From Nageia nagi (lineage: Eukaryota > Pinophyta), in NCBI GenBank assembly GCA_050084985.1, contig JBITNC010000001.1, positions 69,130,001 through 69,194,000 on the forward strand: DNA of 64,000 nt, written 5' to 3'. Position numbers and translations under genes: made by a program. Numbering within the stretch: position 1 is the first letter of the stretch; each line of letters begins with the position of its first letter. The notes beneath the pieces are model-generated. The model was not told the origin of the DNA, did not search any database, and was given only the letters and a program-made list of their open reading frames with translations. This document shows positions 43,639 to 54,415 of this stretch, one piece after another.

Positions 43639-45879
43639 GAGAGATAGATTAAAGAGCTATAACCTATTACAAAATGATGATATATCAAACACTCTACTAA
43701 GAAAATAACCCAAAATGAATTTTTTATAATGTTCATAGTACTAGCAACTTTTATTAAAAACAAGGTTTGAAACATTAGGTTAGTTAATATACTAGAAGCC
43801 AAAGCAATATCCTACTACCAAAGCTTTAAAATCCATAAGTAATTTTTGGATTTAGAGTTTTTTGTTGAAATCTAAGAAACTTTCTTAAATTTACTTTTAT
43901 TTAGTTGATAAGTTATTTCCATGAGTGAATATTGAAAATGAATGCTAAAGGTGAACCCATGTATCTATGGAAGATTAATAGGTATAAAGATTTAGATTTT
44001 AAAATTCCATGGTTATCCTAATGAAAATTATGTAAAATTTCTCAATGATCTTTATGATACAATGGAAAAGTTTGAAGTTGAAGAGAAAGATGTGGCTATG
44101 ATACTAGTTTTTGAGAGCTTGATATATAATATGAGAATATGAATAGAGAATTTTCTCCTCATTTTATTTATAAATTATCATCTTTAAGAGACATATTCAT
44201 AAGGATATTTATGAGGAGAGACAAAGTTTTTGAGCCTCAGAAGAAATATCCATATTTGTTTTCTACATGTGAACTTTCTCATGATCCTTTATATTATGCT
44301 TAATTCATACAAATAAATCATAAAAAACTAGAGGAGAGAAAGAGTGTAGAAGTGAAGGATAAAAATGAATCATATGAATCAATCATGCCTACATCAAATG
44401 CACCAATACAATTCTCTAAGTATGAGGAAATAACTTATGATATGATTTTTGAAAAGATAATAAACATTACTTTTGAAGAATAACTTGATGAATTTGCATA
44501 ACAATATGGCTTCTATAGGTTGAAGAATGTAAAAAGTCTCTCAAACAAGGGTGTTAAGAAGGAATTAGTACATGTTAATCCATATGAGAAAGAGCTTTTG
44601 CATGCTTCTTTGCAAACTAGTAATGGATCCCAAGCTCATGATTAAATATCTACTCAAGACATGGATGATGAGTTATTTTTAAGGAATGAAGTATTGTAAG
44701 AAAAAATTCCTATTGGTGGGCTATTTCTTATAATAAATATTTAAAAATATCTTTTAAAGAATATAATTACCCTTTTATTAATATGAGTGATGACATATTC
44801 CTTCAATAAAAAAGTGAAAAATTAGAAGAGGAATCAATTTGAACTCAAGAATATTATGATGACCCTTTTGATAAAGTGGATGATGATATATTCTTGAATA
44901 AAAATATTAAAAAACCAAAATTTATACAAAAGGTTGAAATACATTAGAATTTAGAATGAGAGCATTATTGGTGAAGATATTTTTAATGAAGATAATAGGT
45001 ATTATAGGATTGAGGTAGATGGCTCATCACAGATGAGCATCTAAACATATAATATAATAGTGTATATATGTGAATGAGGATGTCATAAAGTTCATACATC
45101 ACTTGTGTCTATATCAAATTCATCAAAATTATTATCTAAACTAGAAGAGATATCATATGATGTAGTAATTGAGGAGTTCATGAAAAATATTACTAATGAG
45201 AAGCTTGATCAAATTGTTAGAAAGTATGATTTGAGTAACAAAAATAGTGAGAAAAGTTATTTATCAAAGGTAGAAGATAGATAATTTGAATTCATAGATA
45301 AAGAAAAATTCACTCATGAATTGCCAATCATTACTCTAATAGCAATAAAATAGTCAAAATAAATAGGACATGTCTATGAGTATTCTGATAGAAGCCTAGA
45401 AATATTTTTTGAAAACAACATTTATTCACAAAAGATATAATATAATGATCCATTTCAATCAATGATTACTAATTTATTTTTTAAATTTTTTTAATAAAAA
45501 ACATACTTGATTTTAGATTTAGAACCTATAATAAATTAAAACTCAAAAGAAGGAAATTTATTTGAAGGAATAGAATCCAACTAGAAGTTATTTTTGAAAC
45601 CAATTGTAATTAGCTACTAGATAAAAAGATGAGTATGTTCATGATATACCAATATTTGATGAAGAAGTATCACTAGAGTTGATAAGCTCTTGTAAGTTTG
45701 TTAAATAATGTACAATGTTTATGCTAAATGATCATTTTGGCTTATAATAAGATATTTCTGATAATTTTGAAGTATATGATGATGTATTTTTTAAAGGAGA
45801 CATAGAAAAACCAAAGTATGAAGATAATTTAGAAATTGAAATGCAATAAAATTTGGAGTCACAAAGTCATGGTGCAATA

Positions 45880-46241
45880 GTTTTTGTCCTTAAAGAAGAG
45901 TGCAATCATGGTATTTTAGCTTTTGAGAAAATTTAGGAAGAGCAAAATAAAGGAATTGTTATTTTTGATGGTGATTTAATGATTAGAGATATGATAATCA
46001 GATTACAACATACCATACATGATTACATGGCCACTAATAACAAAAAAATAGAGAAAATTTTTTGGCAAGAAATGGGAAATATAATTTTTAATGTAGATTT
46101 CTTGATTCAAGCTTAATATTAAAAAATTCTTACTACAAATTATAAAGACACAATATTTTCATATTTTTGCAAAGTTCATGATGAATATTTTCAAGAAAAA
46201 GTAGCCAATGAATAAAATTGGTATTTAATAAAGTGAATTGA
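45880..46241 (+). repeat. Tandem duplication in E5, first unit (continues at 50911-51054)
   Basis: The unit encodes EECNHGILAFEKI and GDLMIRDMIIRLQHT and, after the E6 insertion, ends with GGTATATTTCTCCATTA at about 51030-51046. The second unit is 51055-51540. Before E6 arrived the two lay head to tail, each about 500 bases. Confidence 0.78.
46237..46241. repeat. Target-site duplication of E6, left copy (ATTGA)
   Basis: ATTGA before the left LTR is repeated exactly at 50911-50915 after the right LTR. Confidence 0.92.
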
Positions 46242-47349
46242 TGTAATATCCCCAAAACTCACAAAATATAATTTTTGTTAAAGTGTAATATTCTAAGTTG
46301 AAATATCACTACTTAGGAATTTATATATATTTTTATATTTTTCTAACTAGCTCAATTCAAATAAGATCTACAAATTGAACAAGAAATAGAGCCAGAAATG
46401 AATTTTATTCTTCAAGAGTTGGGACGTCCCAAATGGACAAGTATAATACTCAAGGAAAAATACCTGAATGCTCAAGAAGGGGGGGATGTTTGCCCTCATA
46501 AGGTAGATTTGGATGTTTCTGGACCTACAAGTTCTTCAACCTCTTCTCCCCAATGCTGGATGAGCCTCCTCACATTGATTTGACTGGTCTAGATCTAGGA
46601 TGTGCCTTCTCACACTAATTTGGTAGGTTAGATCTAGATCTAGAATATGGTTGCACTGGCTGGATTTGGATTTACCCCACTGGCTAGATCTAGATTAGGG
46701 ATAGAATAGTTCCACCACACTAGCTCAAACTATTCCAGTAACTCCACCTCATTAGCTCGAGCTACTCTAGTAACTCCACCTCACTAGCTCAAGCTACTAT
46801 CCTAGCTCAGGTAAGAACTCCTCCACATTGGCTTGAGCTCTCCCACTAAGCTAGCTAGAAAGCTACAACTCCACTAGCTGCAAACCCCTGAAAAGAGATA
46901 AACTCTTATGATATTCAAGCATACCCCCAAATGATGCATCCCATCTCCTTTTATAATAATATCTCTCATACCTTGGAATCACCCAAAGTGCAACATCCCT
47001 CTTCTGGTGTCTTAGGATGACAAATTAAATCATCTAGGGACCCAGGAAGCCCAACATCCCATAATGGCTACCTAGAGATGCCAAATTACAAGATCAATGG
47101 CTCATAAATGCAATGTCGCATTATGAGAGACTATTATTGCATTAATTACAAATAATTGAGCTAATTTAATTAAATAAAATCCAAGGATGAGTGCCTCAAG
47201 GGTCTCTTTAGCCTTGGTTACAAAAATAATTGCAAAATATTAATAAAATACTCCTAAATTAATTTATTTTTGGTTTCTCCTCCTTTACCATGAATGTCAC
47301 ACTCCAAGAGGAGAGAAAGTGGATATTTTACAAATTTAGGGACATTACA
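46242..47349 (-). repeat. E6 3' LTR (left copy)
   Basis: 1108 bases. In element sense it starts TGTAATGTCCC and ends GGGATATTACA. It holds degenerate CTAGCTC-AGCTACT-CCACCTCAC repeats (46720-46870 and the matching part of the other LTR). The open stretch 46398-46583 is not a gene. Confidence 0.93.
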
Positions 47350-47366
47350 AGTCTCCCCTTCTTGAA
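47350..47366 (-). other. E6 polypurine tract
   Basis: On the minus strand TTCAAGAAGGGGAGACT precedes the TGTAATGTCC start of the 3' LTR. Confidence 0.8.
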
Positions 47367-47986
47367 TTGCTTATCCCCAAGCAACTATAGATAAATTGGC
47401 CCTTTCTCTTTCCCATCCTGAAAAGTTGTAATGCGGATGAAAGAATAAGGAGAAAGAGTTCCAATTTTTTGCTACAAGTGATGGCCAAAATGTCTACCTT
47501 CATAGCTCCACAACCCAATGTCCAAGTCCTGAATGAAATCAAGGAGTGCTAGTGGGTTATCTTCTATCCAAAAATACATCACATGATGGGAGGGAGAATC
47601 TACAATTTTAGCAAGCATGAATACATTCATCCCAACATCCCAATGGTCTAAGTGGTTGAGTGGTTCACAAGGAAAAGTATGATGAAGTAATACCAAATCT
47701 CCAATCCCTCTATTTCTCATTTTAAGCAAGATGATGGACAATTTGTCCCAAAAAATTTTGTAGCAATATACTTGTAATAGGTATATATATGCCAAAGAGA
47801 AGTAAATCTAACTAGGAAGTATTATCATTTGTTTTCAATCTTCAATCAACCTCCAACTTATTATCCAAAAAAAAACACTCTTAACCAATTCATTAGTGGC
47901 TGAGCAAATGTGGACATGTTACCTTGCGACTGGGTGACATCTTGCATGGTAGTTCTATTTGGGATGTGAGGAATGATTTGATGTTG
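47367..47986 (-). pseudogene. E6 C-terminal coding remnant, unidentified
   Basis: 47795-47472 (107 codons) reads IGDLVLLHHTFPCEPLNHLD and SHHVMYFWIEDNPLALLDF, then continues through stops to LGDKQFKKGRL at the PPT. It is in the same frame as a plausible end of the polyprotein. IGDLVLL recalls the GD-x-V-x-L motif of integrase C-terminal domains, but nothing else of integrase is present. Function unknown. Confidence 0.35.
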
Positions 47987-48526
47987 CTACTTTGGATCTT
48001 CTATTACTTCCAATTGATGGGCTTGTGAAGTGGCCCTATTGCTACCCTGCAATCCTCTCATGATGACCTCCTTTCCATTTACCAGGAACTTCATTTCCAA
48101 GGTGTCATAATTTGTCCTAATCTCCCCCAAAGTTTTTAGCCATTGAATTCCAAAGACCATGTGCAAGGTCCCTCCCATGGGATATACATAGAAATCACTT
48201 CTCATGGAGTAATTGTTGGTCTCAACTGGAAGTTGTATAATCACCTTATTGCAAAATGAGATCTAGCCATTAGCATTGGCCACATTGAATCCTTCAAAAA
48301 CATCCATCCTTACTTCTTTCTTAGCAGCAAACAAAGCATCAATGAAGTTGTGAGATGCCCCTCCATCGATAAGAATAGTCACTTCTTCTCCTAGAGCTCT
48401 TCCCTGAATGCACAATGTGGGGCAATGGGGTGCTCCACTAATGGTGGCCAAGGTGTTGTGAGTGGAAAACTCTTCCACAAATTTTGAAATGCTCCCAAAA
48501 TCTGATTCAGGTTCCTCCATCTCCAC
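47987..48526 (-). pseudogene. pro: Aspartic protease (E6)
   Basis: 48526-48263 contains GAPHCPTLCIQGRALGEEVT and the active site ILIDGGASHNFIDA. After one stop at 48263 the frame goes on through FYVYPMGGTLHMVFGIQWLK, equivalent to the ILG-x-x-WL end of Ty3 proteases, and a TLEMKFLVNGKEV tail. Apart from that stop it looks intact. It would cleave Gag. Confidence 0.82.
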
Positions 48527-48559
48527 TACCTCTACATAACTAAGCTACACCTTCCCATT

Positions 48560-49632
48560 GTAGTGATGGCCTAGCTCCCATGATCCTCTGTAGACAAAGC
48601 ACATTTTCCTTATTCTCATTTTAGAATGTGATATCTCCCAATCCCTCTATGCCTACTCCAATGGCCATGCATTTCTCTTTGGTGGAGACATAAGCCTTCC
48701 TTGGCTCCCATTCATTTTACTTGCTGGCACAATTTGTTGCTAGGGTGGCTGCATCCTTCCTTGATTACTCTTTCCTTGAATCAGACTAGTTGATTCAAGT
48801 GCTATGACCCTTCTGATTACCTCATCAAGATCATTTGGCTCAAATGCTTTGACAAATGCTCTGATATTTTCATTCAAACCCTCCATGAACATAGCCACCC
48901 TTCTAGCTTTTGATAGATCTAAAACCATAATAGAAACATTCATAAACTCATCTACATATTCTTCAATTGTACCTTTCTATTAGATCTTGGTGATCTCATG
49001 GAAGTAACTTTCTTCAATCTTTTTTTCAAAACATTCCAGCAACCTTTGGTAAAATTCATCAAAAGTTGAGATCTAGTCATGCCCTAATGATTTCAATCCA
49101 TGGTGCCACCACTCATAGGCTCATCCCTTCAGGGAGAGTGTGGCAAAATGTATGGCCTCATCTTCTACCATGGAATTGAAAGATAAGTACATTTGGAGCT
49201 GATGAATCCATCCTCTTATCGAGATCCCTACACATCCATCAAATTTCTCCAATTGTATCTTCTGCAACGGATCCTTAAAGATAGGTGGGTGTCCTCCTTA
49301 TCCTCCCTCTAATTATCCATGAAATTCTTGGAAAGATATGATGTTTTTGTACTCTACTAGTTTGGCCATGTACTCATCAAACAATTGGTTGAGCCTCTCC
49401 TGATGTCTCCGATAGATCTCCACCATATCTTCCTCTTTTTTGAAAAGAGGCTTAGGTGGAAGAGGTATAGACTTTCGGTAATGAGATCTAGCCCTAGATG
49501 AGCTCTCTCCTTGGCTATTTCTATTCTCCCATCTAGGTGGTGGAGTCTAGTTCCCTCTTTAGGATGTGAGTATCTGTAATTACTCTATCATCTTCCTTAA
49601 TGCATCCAAGATGGCTATGTTGGAATCGGCCA
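48560..49632 (-). pseudogene. gag: Gag (E6), broken by stops
   Basis: Minus-strand ATG at 49632 (MADSNIAILDALRKMIE) starts a single frame: YRRHQERLNQLFDEYMAKLV, PPIFKDPLQKIQLEKFDG, a gag core with AYEWWHHGLKSLG, and GLNENIRAFVKAFEPNDLDE. Nine or so in-frame stops replace Gln, Arg or Trp and there is no obvious frameshift. The longest open part is 48943-48740. It would form the particle. Confidence 0.75.
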
Positions 49633-49787
49633 TGTTCCCTTATCCGGCTTCCTCCCACTCTTCAGATCCTTCCAAATCTATTACGTCTCTCTTCTCCAAG
49701 CTCAACTAGTAATCAAGATCACTTCTTCCTCTCAAGTAGTAATTATGGATCTTAGGCAGCATGAGCTAATATAGGATGGTAGGAAAA

Positions 49788-49802
49788 CTAGCTTTGATAC
49801 CA
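49788..49802 (-). other. E6 primer-binding site (tRNA-Met type)
   Basis: Minus-strand TGGTATCAAAGCTAG begins one base after the 5' LTR and resembles the tRNA-Met PBS with one change (A for G). Confidence 0.82.
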
Positions 49803-49803
49803 C

Positions 49804-50910
49804 TATAATATCCCCAAAACTCACAAAATGCAATTTTTGTTAAAGTGTAATATTCCAAGTTGAAATATCACTACTTAGGAATTTATATATATTTTTATAT
49901 TTTTCTAACTAGCTCAATTCAAATCAGATCTGCAAATTGAACAATAAATAGAGCCAGAAATGAATTTTATTCTTCAAGAGTTGGGATGTCCCAAATGGAT
50001 AAGTACAATACTCAAGGAAAAATACTTGAATGCTCAAGAAGGGGGGGATGTTTGCCCTCATAAGGTAGATTTGGATGATTTGGCCCTGCAAGTTCTTCAA
50101 CCTCTTCTCCCCAATGTCATATGAGCCTCCTCACACTAATTTGGTTGGTCTGGATCTAGGATGTGCCTCCTCACATTAATTTGGTAGGTTAGATCTAGAT
50201 CTGGAATATGGCCACACTGGTTGGATCTAGATCTACCCCACTGGTTGGATCTGGATCAAGGATGGAATAGTTCCACCACATTAGCTCAAACTATTCTAGT
50301 AACTCCACCTCACTGGCTCAAGCTACTCTAGCAACTCCACCTCACTGGCTTGAGCTACTATCCTAGCTTAGGTAAGAACTCCTCCACACTAGCTCGAGCT
50401 CTCCCACTAAGCTAGCTGGAAAGCTATAACTCCACTAGCTACGAACCCCTGGAAAGAGATAAAATATGATGATATTCAAGCATACCCCCAAATTATGTGT
50501 CCCATCTCCTTTTATAATAAGATCTCTCATACCTTGGAATCACCCAAAGTGCAATGTCCCTCTTCTAGTGTCTTGGGATGACAAATTAAATCATCTAGGG
50601 ACCCAGGAAGCCCAATGTCCCACAATGGTTGCCTAGAGATGCCAAATTACAAGATCAATGGCTCATAAATGCAACATCCCATTATGAGAGACTAATATTG
50701 CATTAATTACAAATAATTGAGCTAAATTAATTAAATAAAATCCATGGGTGAGTGCCTCAAGGGTCTCTTTAGCCTTGGTTACAGAAATAAATGCAAAATA
50801 TTAATAAAATACTCCTAAATTAATTTATTTTTGGTTTCTCCTCCTTTGCCATGAACATCACACTCCAAGAGGAGAGAAAGTGGACATTTTACAAATTTGG
50901 GGACATTACA
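49804..50910 (-). repeat. E6 5' LTR (right copy)
   Basis: 1107 bases matching 46242-47349 end to end. The terminal CA of this copy has become TA (49804-49805). Followed by the TSD ATTGA. Confidence 0.93.
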
Positions 50911-51054
50911 ATTGATCTCAAGCAACAACAAAATCATATTAGTGTGATAATAATTCTAGAATTTTTTGTTGTGTTAATAATTAAATAAAGCAAGTTTGAT
51001 AATTTTTAATTAAGAAAGAAAATATTGTTGGTATATTTCTCCATTATTTTTTCC

Positions 51055-51795
51055 TTGAAGAAGAATGCAATCATGATATTTCATCTTTTGATAAAATTTA
51101 GGAAGAGAAAAACAAAGGAATTATTGTTATTTATGGTGATTTAATGATCAGAGATATGATAATCAGATTGCAACATACCATGCAAGATTACATGGAAATT
51201 AGTAATAGAAAAATAGAGGAAATGTTTTTTTAAGAAATGGGAAAAATAATGTTCAATTTATATTTATTGATTCAAGCTCAAGATTGACAAGTTCTTATTA
51301 CAAATTCTAAAGAGCCAAGATTTTTGGATTTTTGCAAAGGTCATGATGAAGAGTTTTGAGAAAACATTTATAGTGAATAAATTAGTATTTAATGAAAGTA
51401 ATTGATCTCAAGTAGTAGAAAATTCATATTATTTTGATGATATTTTTAAAATTTTTGGTTGTGGTGATCATTAAACAATGCAAGTTTTATCATTATTTAT
51501 TAAGAAAATATAGATTATTGGTATATTTCTCCATTACTTGAATAAAGGAAAGAAGGATGTAGTGGTTGGGAAGGATCCAAACCCTATACCACCAAATATA
51601 TTTGTAAATTTAATAGGTTTTATACATATAGAGTTTGTTTTTCCTAATAGTAACTTGAATATAATTGAAGTTCTTAATTACTTCATTTATGACTTAGCAC
51701 TTGTCCCAAGCATAACTAGTGTTGTAACCCAACTTTACTCGCTCTTTTTGTCAAATTTAGAATGGTCAAAAATCCTTATGATTTATTTTTCCTAG
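51055..51795 (+). pseudogene. Second tandem unit of E5 (to 51540) and following short reading frame
   Basis: 51055-51540 repeats the first unit (YGDLMIRDMIIRLQHT, then EMGKIMF and the noncoding GGTATATTTCTCCATTA). It runs into 51538-51795, 85 codons starting MNKGKKDVVVGKDPNPIPPN with a hydrophobic middle (FVNLIGFIHIEFVF). This is not recognised and may be chance. Confidence 0.4.
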
Positions 51796-51904
51796 GAATA
51801 AATTAATAATTAATGCTTTATCTTTCTTCTTTCATAATATTTTTTATTATCCTAAGACTTTGGAGAAAGAAATCTTTCCAATGTATGTTTTTGATAAAAA
51901 ATAA

Positions 51905-52460
51905 GTCATCAGGTAAGACCAAGTTTGATTGGTAATACCAAGTTCCATTGGGTAATATTTTTTGGTATCAAATAAGATTTTATTCCATTAGATAAGGTAA
52001 AGATTCATAGGATAAGACTTATTGTATAGGCTTTGGTTTCATTGAGTAAAGTTGATTTGTGTCTAGTAAACACATTTACCATTAGATAAGCTTTTACTTC
52101 TATCAGGCAAGTTTATCCTTCATCGGATAAGATCACGACTCATAGGATAAGAAAAGGTTCCATTAGATAAGGCTTTCATGAATTGAGTAAGGTTAAGTAC
52201 TATCAAATAAGATAAGGTTTCATTGGGTAACAAATTGTCTTATTAGATAAGCATTACATCTTTCAGATAGGCCTTATTGGGTAAGGATATTTTTCATGAA
52301 ATAACATTGTAGTCCTTAGGTAAGATGTTGTGTTGTTAGAAAAAATTATTTTTCTCATCATGTAAGGTCAATTCTTGTTAGAAAGAGAAAATATTTTCAT
52401 CAAGAAGCTCTATGGCACATTGGGTAAAAATTATTTTCATCAAGCAAGCTAGGTTACCTT
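51905..52460. repeat. GATAAG-rich degenerate short-repeat array (E5)
   Basis: Eight exact GATAAG words occur in about 260 bases (51991, 52011, 52085, 52126, 52146, 52166, 52211, 52246), embedded in CATTAGATAAGG-type units spaced roughly 20-40 bases. Degenerate relatives (GGGTAAGG, GAGTAAGG, GGTAAGAC) extend the array to about 51905-52455. No reading frame is open through it. Confidence 0.75.
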
Positions 52461-52900
52461 TGGATAGAGTTATATCACAATGGGGATTTGATTATAATGA
52501 GTTATCTTGATTATATGTGTTGGAAACTTGTGTTGAATCATAATTTATGAGAGAATTAGCATATTTAAATAATAAATGGAATTTTGGTTAACATTATAAA
52601 CATATCCTTCATGTAATAAAAAGTAGAGAAGTTTCAATTAAATCTTTCACATGATGAATGACTTTTATGTTGTGTTTGGAATGAGGATTAACATAGTCTG
52701 GTATATGTAAAGTCATAATTAAATATATATAATTCATGGTGTTGAAAAGCCTATAATTTTTGATAAAAAATTTGATAAGGGGCATAGTTAAAACCAAATA
52801 TGAGTATGAAGTTTTTCATTTGAGCATATAAGAATATAGTATGGAGAGTTTTGATATCTTCACATTACAATCCCATCAATAATTTCATGGTTATTACTTA
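52461..52900. other. E5 spacer, nothing recognised
   Basis: AT-rich; the minus-strand open stretch 52797-52609 has no support. No repeats of note. Confidence 0.4.
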
Positions 52901-52918
52901 TTATAAAGTTTTATTAGA

Positions 52919-54415
52919 GTGCTAAATATATCAAATCAACATACTCTAATAAGTTATGAAGCAATAAATGAGATTCAAGTGAGACCTATTGCCCATTTGC
53001 AAGAGGCTAAGGATATACCTTATGTACATCTAGAAGAGATCAAATCATTATTCAAGGATATTAAAGTTCATATTTTAGCTAAGGAGAATACAAATAATTT
53101 TAATTAGGATTATAATATTAAAAAGATAATATATCCTAAGGTACTTCCTACCCTTGATGTCATGTTTTGGTTAATTCAATCTTATCAACCAATTGATAGG
53201 ACTTTCAAGAAAATGAATGGTGAAATTTTTTTTCCATACAAGTGATGGATTTCAAGAGAGTATTTCATCAAAAATTAGATAATATACCAATTGATATACA
53301 AGTCCTTTTCCAATTAATTAACCATTATTCACTTTAATACAAGGTTGTATTTTTGACTTCTTCCATTCCCAAAAGCTTGTTTAAAACCCAATTTTGTTTC
53401 CTAGATAACCATGCTACAAATGTTATTAGGTATTAAATACAAGATTATAGAAATATAATATATATTTACCATTGTGTAAATTATCAAAATTGGAGGAATA
53501 ACAAAGATATTTGAATGGGTTACATGTATCTATAACAAAATGCACCTTGAGTTGACTAAGTTAAAATAAGATATCAAATGAGATAACTTGATCTTGCCTA
53601 GATGCTCATACTATTCAATCCTTATGCATTTCCTTTTAGGTAAATTACTATATGAAATCTTATACATGATAGAACTCAAATAATCTTATTTCATTTAGGG
53701 TATGTTGAAGATTATTCAACAAACCTTAAGTCTTGGGGATAAAAGGCATTTTTATTGTCATGTAATGCCAAAGTTGCATGTTATTATAAAAGGAATATCA
53801 TTACCCTGCATCAACAAAGGTATAGTTGATTTCATGCTAGGTATTGAGGAGTATTTTATCATTGAATAATTATATTTCATTTGGGTTTATGTTACAAAAG
53901 TCCCACCTAAGGCTCTTCCTATAGCATGTTCAATTTCTTTATTTATATTGGAATTGGATAGGTAGAGTGCTAAAGAAGCTAGAGTTAGGATGATAAAGAA
54001 ATTCAAGAATATTCAATGGTTATAATTTTCCTATAAATTTGGTTTTTATATTTTTAATTCACATTAATCATTGGTTAATTCCATTTCTAAAATGAATAAG
54101 TTCTATCTGGATGAGGTGAGTTGGAGGCCTTTTGATCCATACAATTATTATCAAAGGCTAATGAATTGTATCAATGTTCCCATCTCTGCTAGGCATAATA
54201 ATGATTATTTTGAAGATGAATTAGCATAATCAATTAGAAAAATAATTAGTATAAATAAGGTTTGGAAGTAGGTTCTTGAAGAAGATAGAAAATATAGTAT
54301 GAAAGTGATAGCTGGTATTTATTCTCCTTAGTTAAGGCTTTATAGAAGTAATATGTTTAGAAATTTGGGGCCACTATTAGAGGATTACTTGGAGTTATTA
54401 TTAAGGAATATAGTT
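52919..54415 (+). pseudogene. Unknown coding region in the 3' part of E5, broken
   Basis: Not recognised. Three long-range readable segments on the + strand suggest a former protein. They are 52919-53230 (MLNISNQHTLISYEAINEIQ, then YVHLEEIKSLFKDI and FWLIQSYQPIDRTFKKMNGE), 53250-53650 (VFHQKLDNIPIDIQVLFQLI, FLDNHATNVI, NPYAFPF) and 53700-54415 (PKLHVIIKGISLPCINKGIV, PPKALPIACSISLFILELDR, MNKFYLDEVSWRPFDPYNYY, FRNLGPLLEDYLELLLRNIV). Stops appear mainly as TAA/TAG/TGA where Gln, Trp or Arg would fit. It contains no RT, IN or PR motif and no obvious membrane helix. It is placed like the ORF3 of other plant gypsy elements. Confidence 0.45.

Larger units (their letters stand above)
43930..46241 (+). 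pseudogene. Gag-like coding remnant with repeated acidic segments (E5)
   Basis: Unknown protein, broken. From 43941 short frames read MNAKGEPMYLWKINRYKDLD, then GYPNENYVKFLNDLYDTMEK and FIYKLSSLRDIFIRIFMR, which could be a gag core. Two related segments follow: KYEEITYDMIFEKI-NITFEE (near 44420) and KLEEISYDVVIEEF-NITNEKLDQ (near 45140). Then there are three or so acidic repeats of the type DD(I/V)F-x(4)-EKP-x(4)E (44785, 44885, 45785). It ends with IFDGDLMIRDMIIRLQHT-HDYM near 45965-46030, which is duplicated after E6. No zinc knuckle was seen. Confidence 0.4.
46242..50910 (-). mobile_element. E6: 4.7 kb gypsy-type element with gag and protease only
   Basis: Two LTRs of 1108 and 1107 bases, a minus-strand PBS (TGGTATCAAAGC) and a PPT flank a 2.45 kb interior holding gag and an aspartic protease but no RT, RNase H or integrase. 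A perfect TSD (ATTGA) marks the insertion into E5. Small gag-only elements of this sort (called TR-GAG in the literature) depend on enzymes from relatives. The LTRs differ by a few per cent, again mostly transitions. Confidence 0.92.

Noticed and set aside
46398-46583. 61-codon open stretch in the E6 LTR
   Set aside because: It lies within an LTR, and the other LTR copy does not keep the frame.
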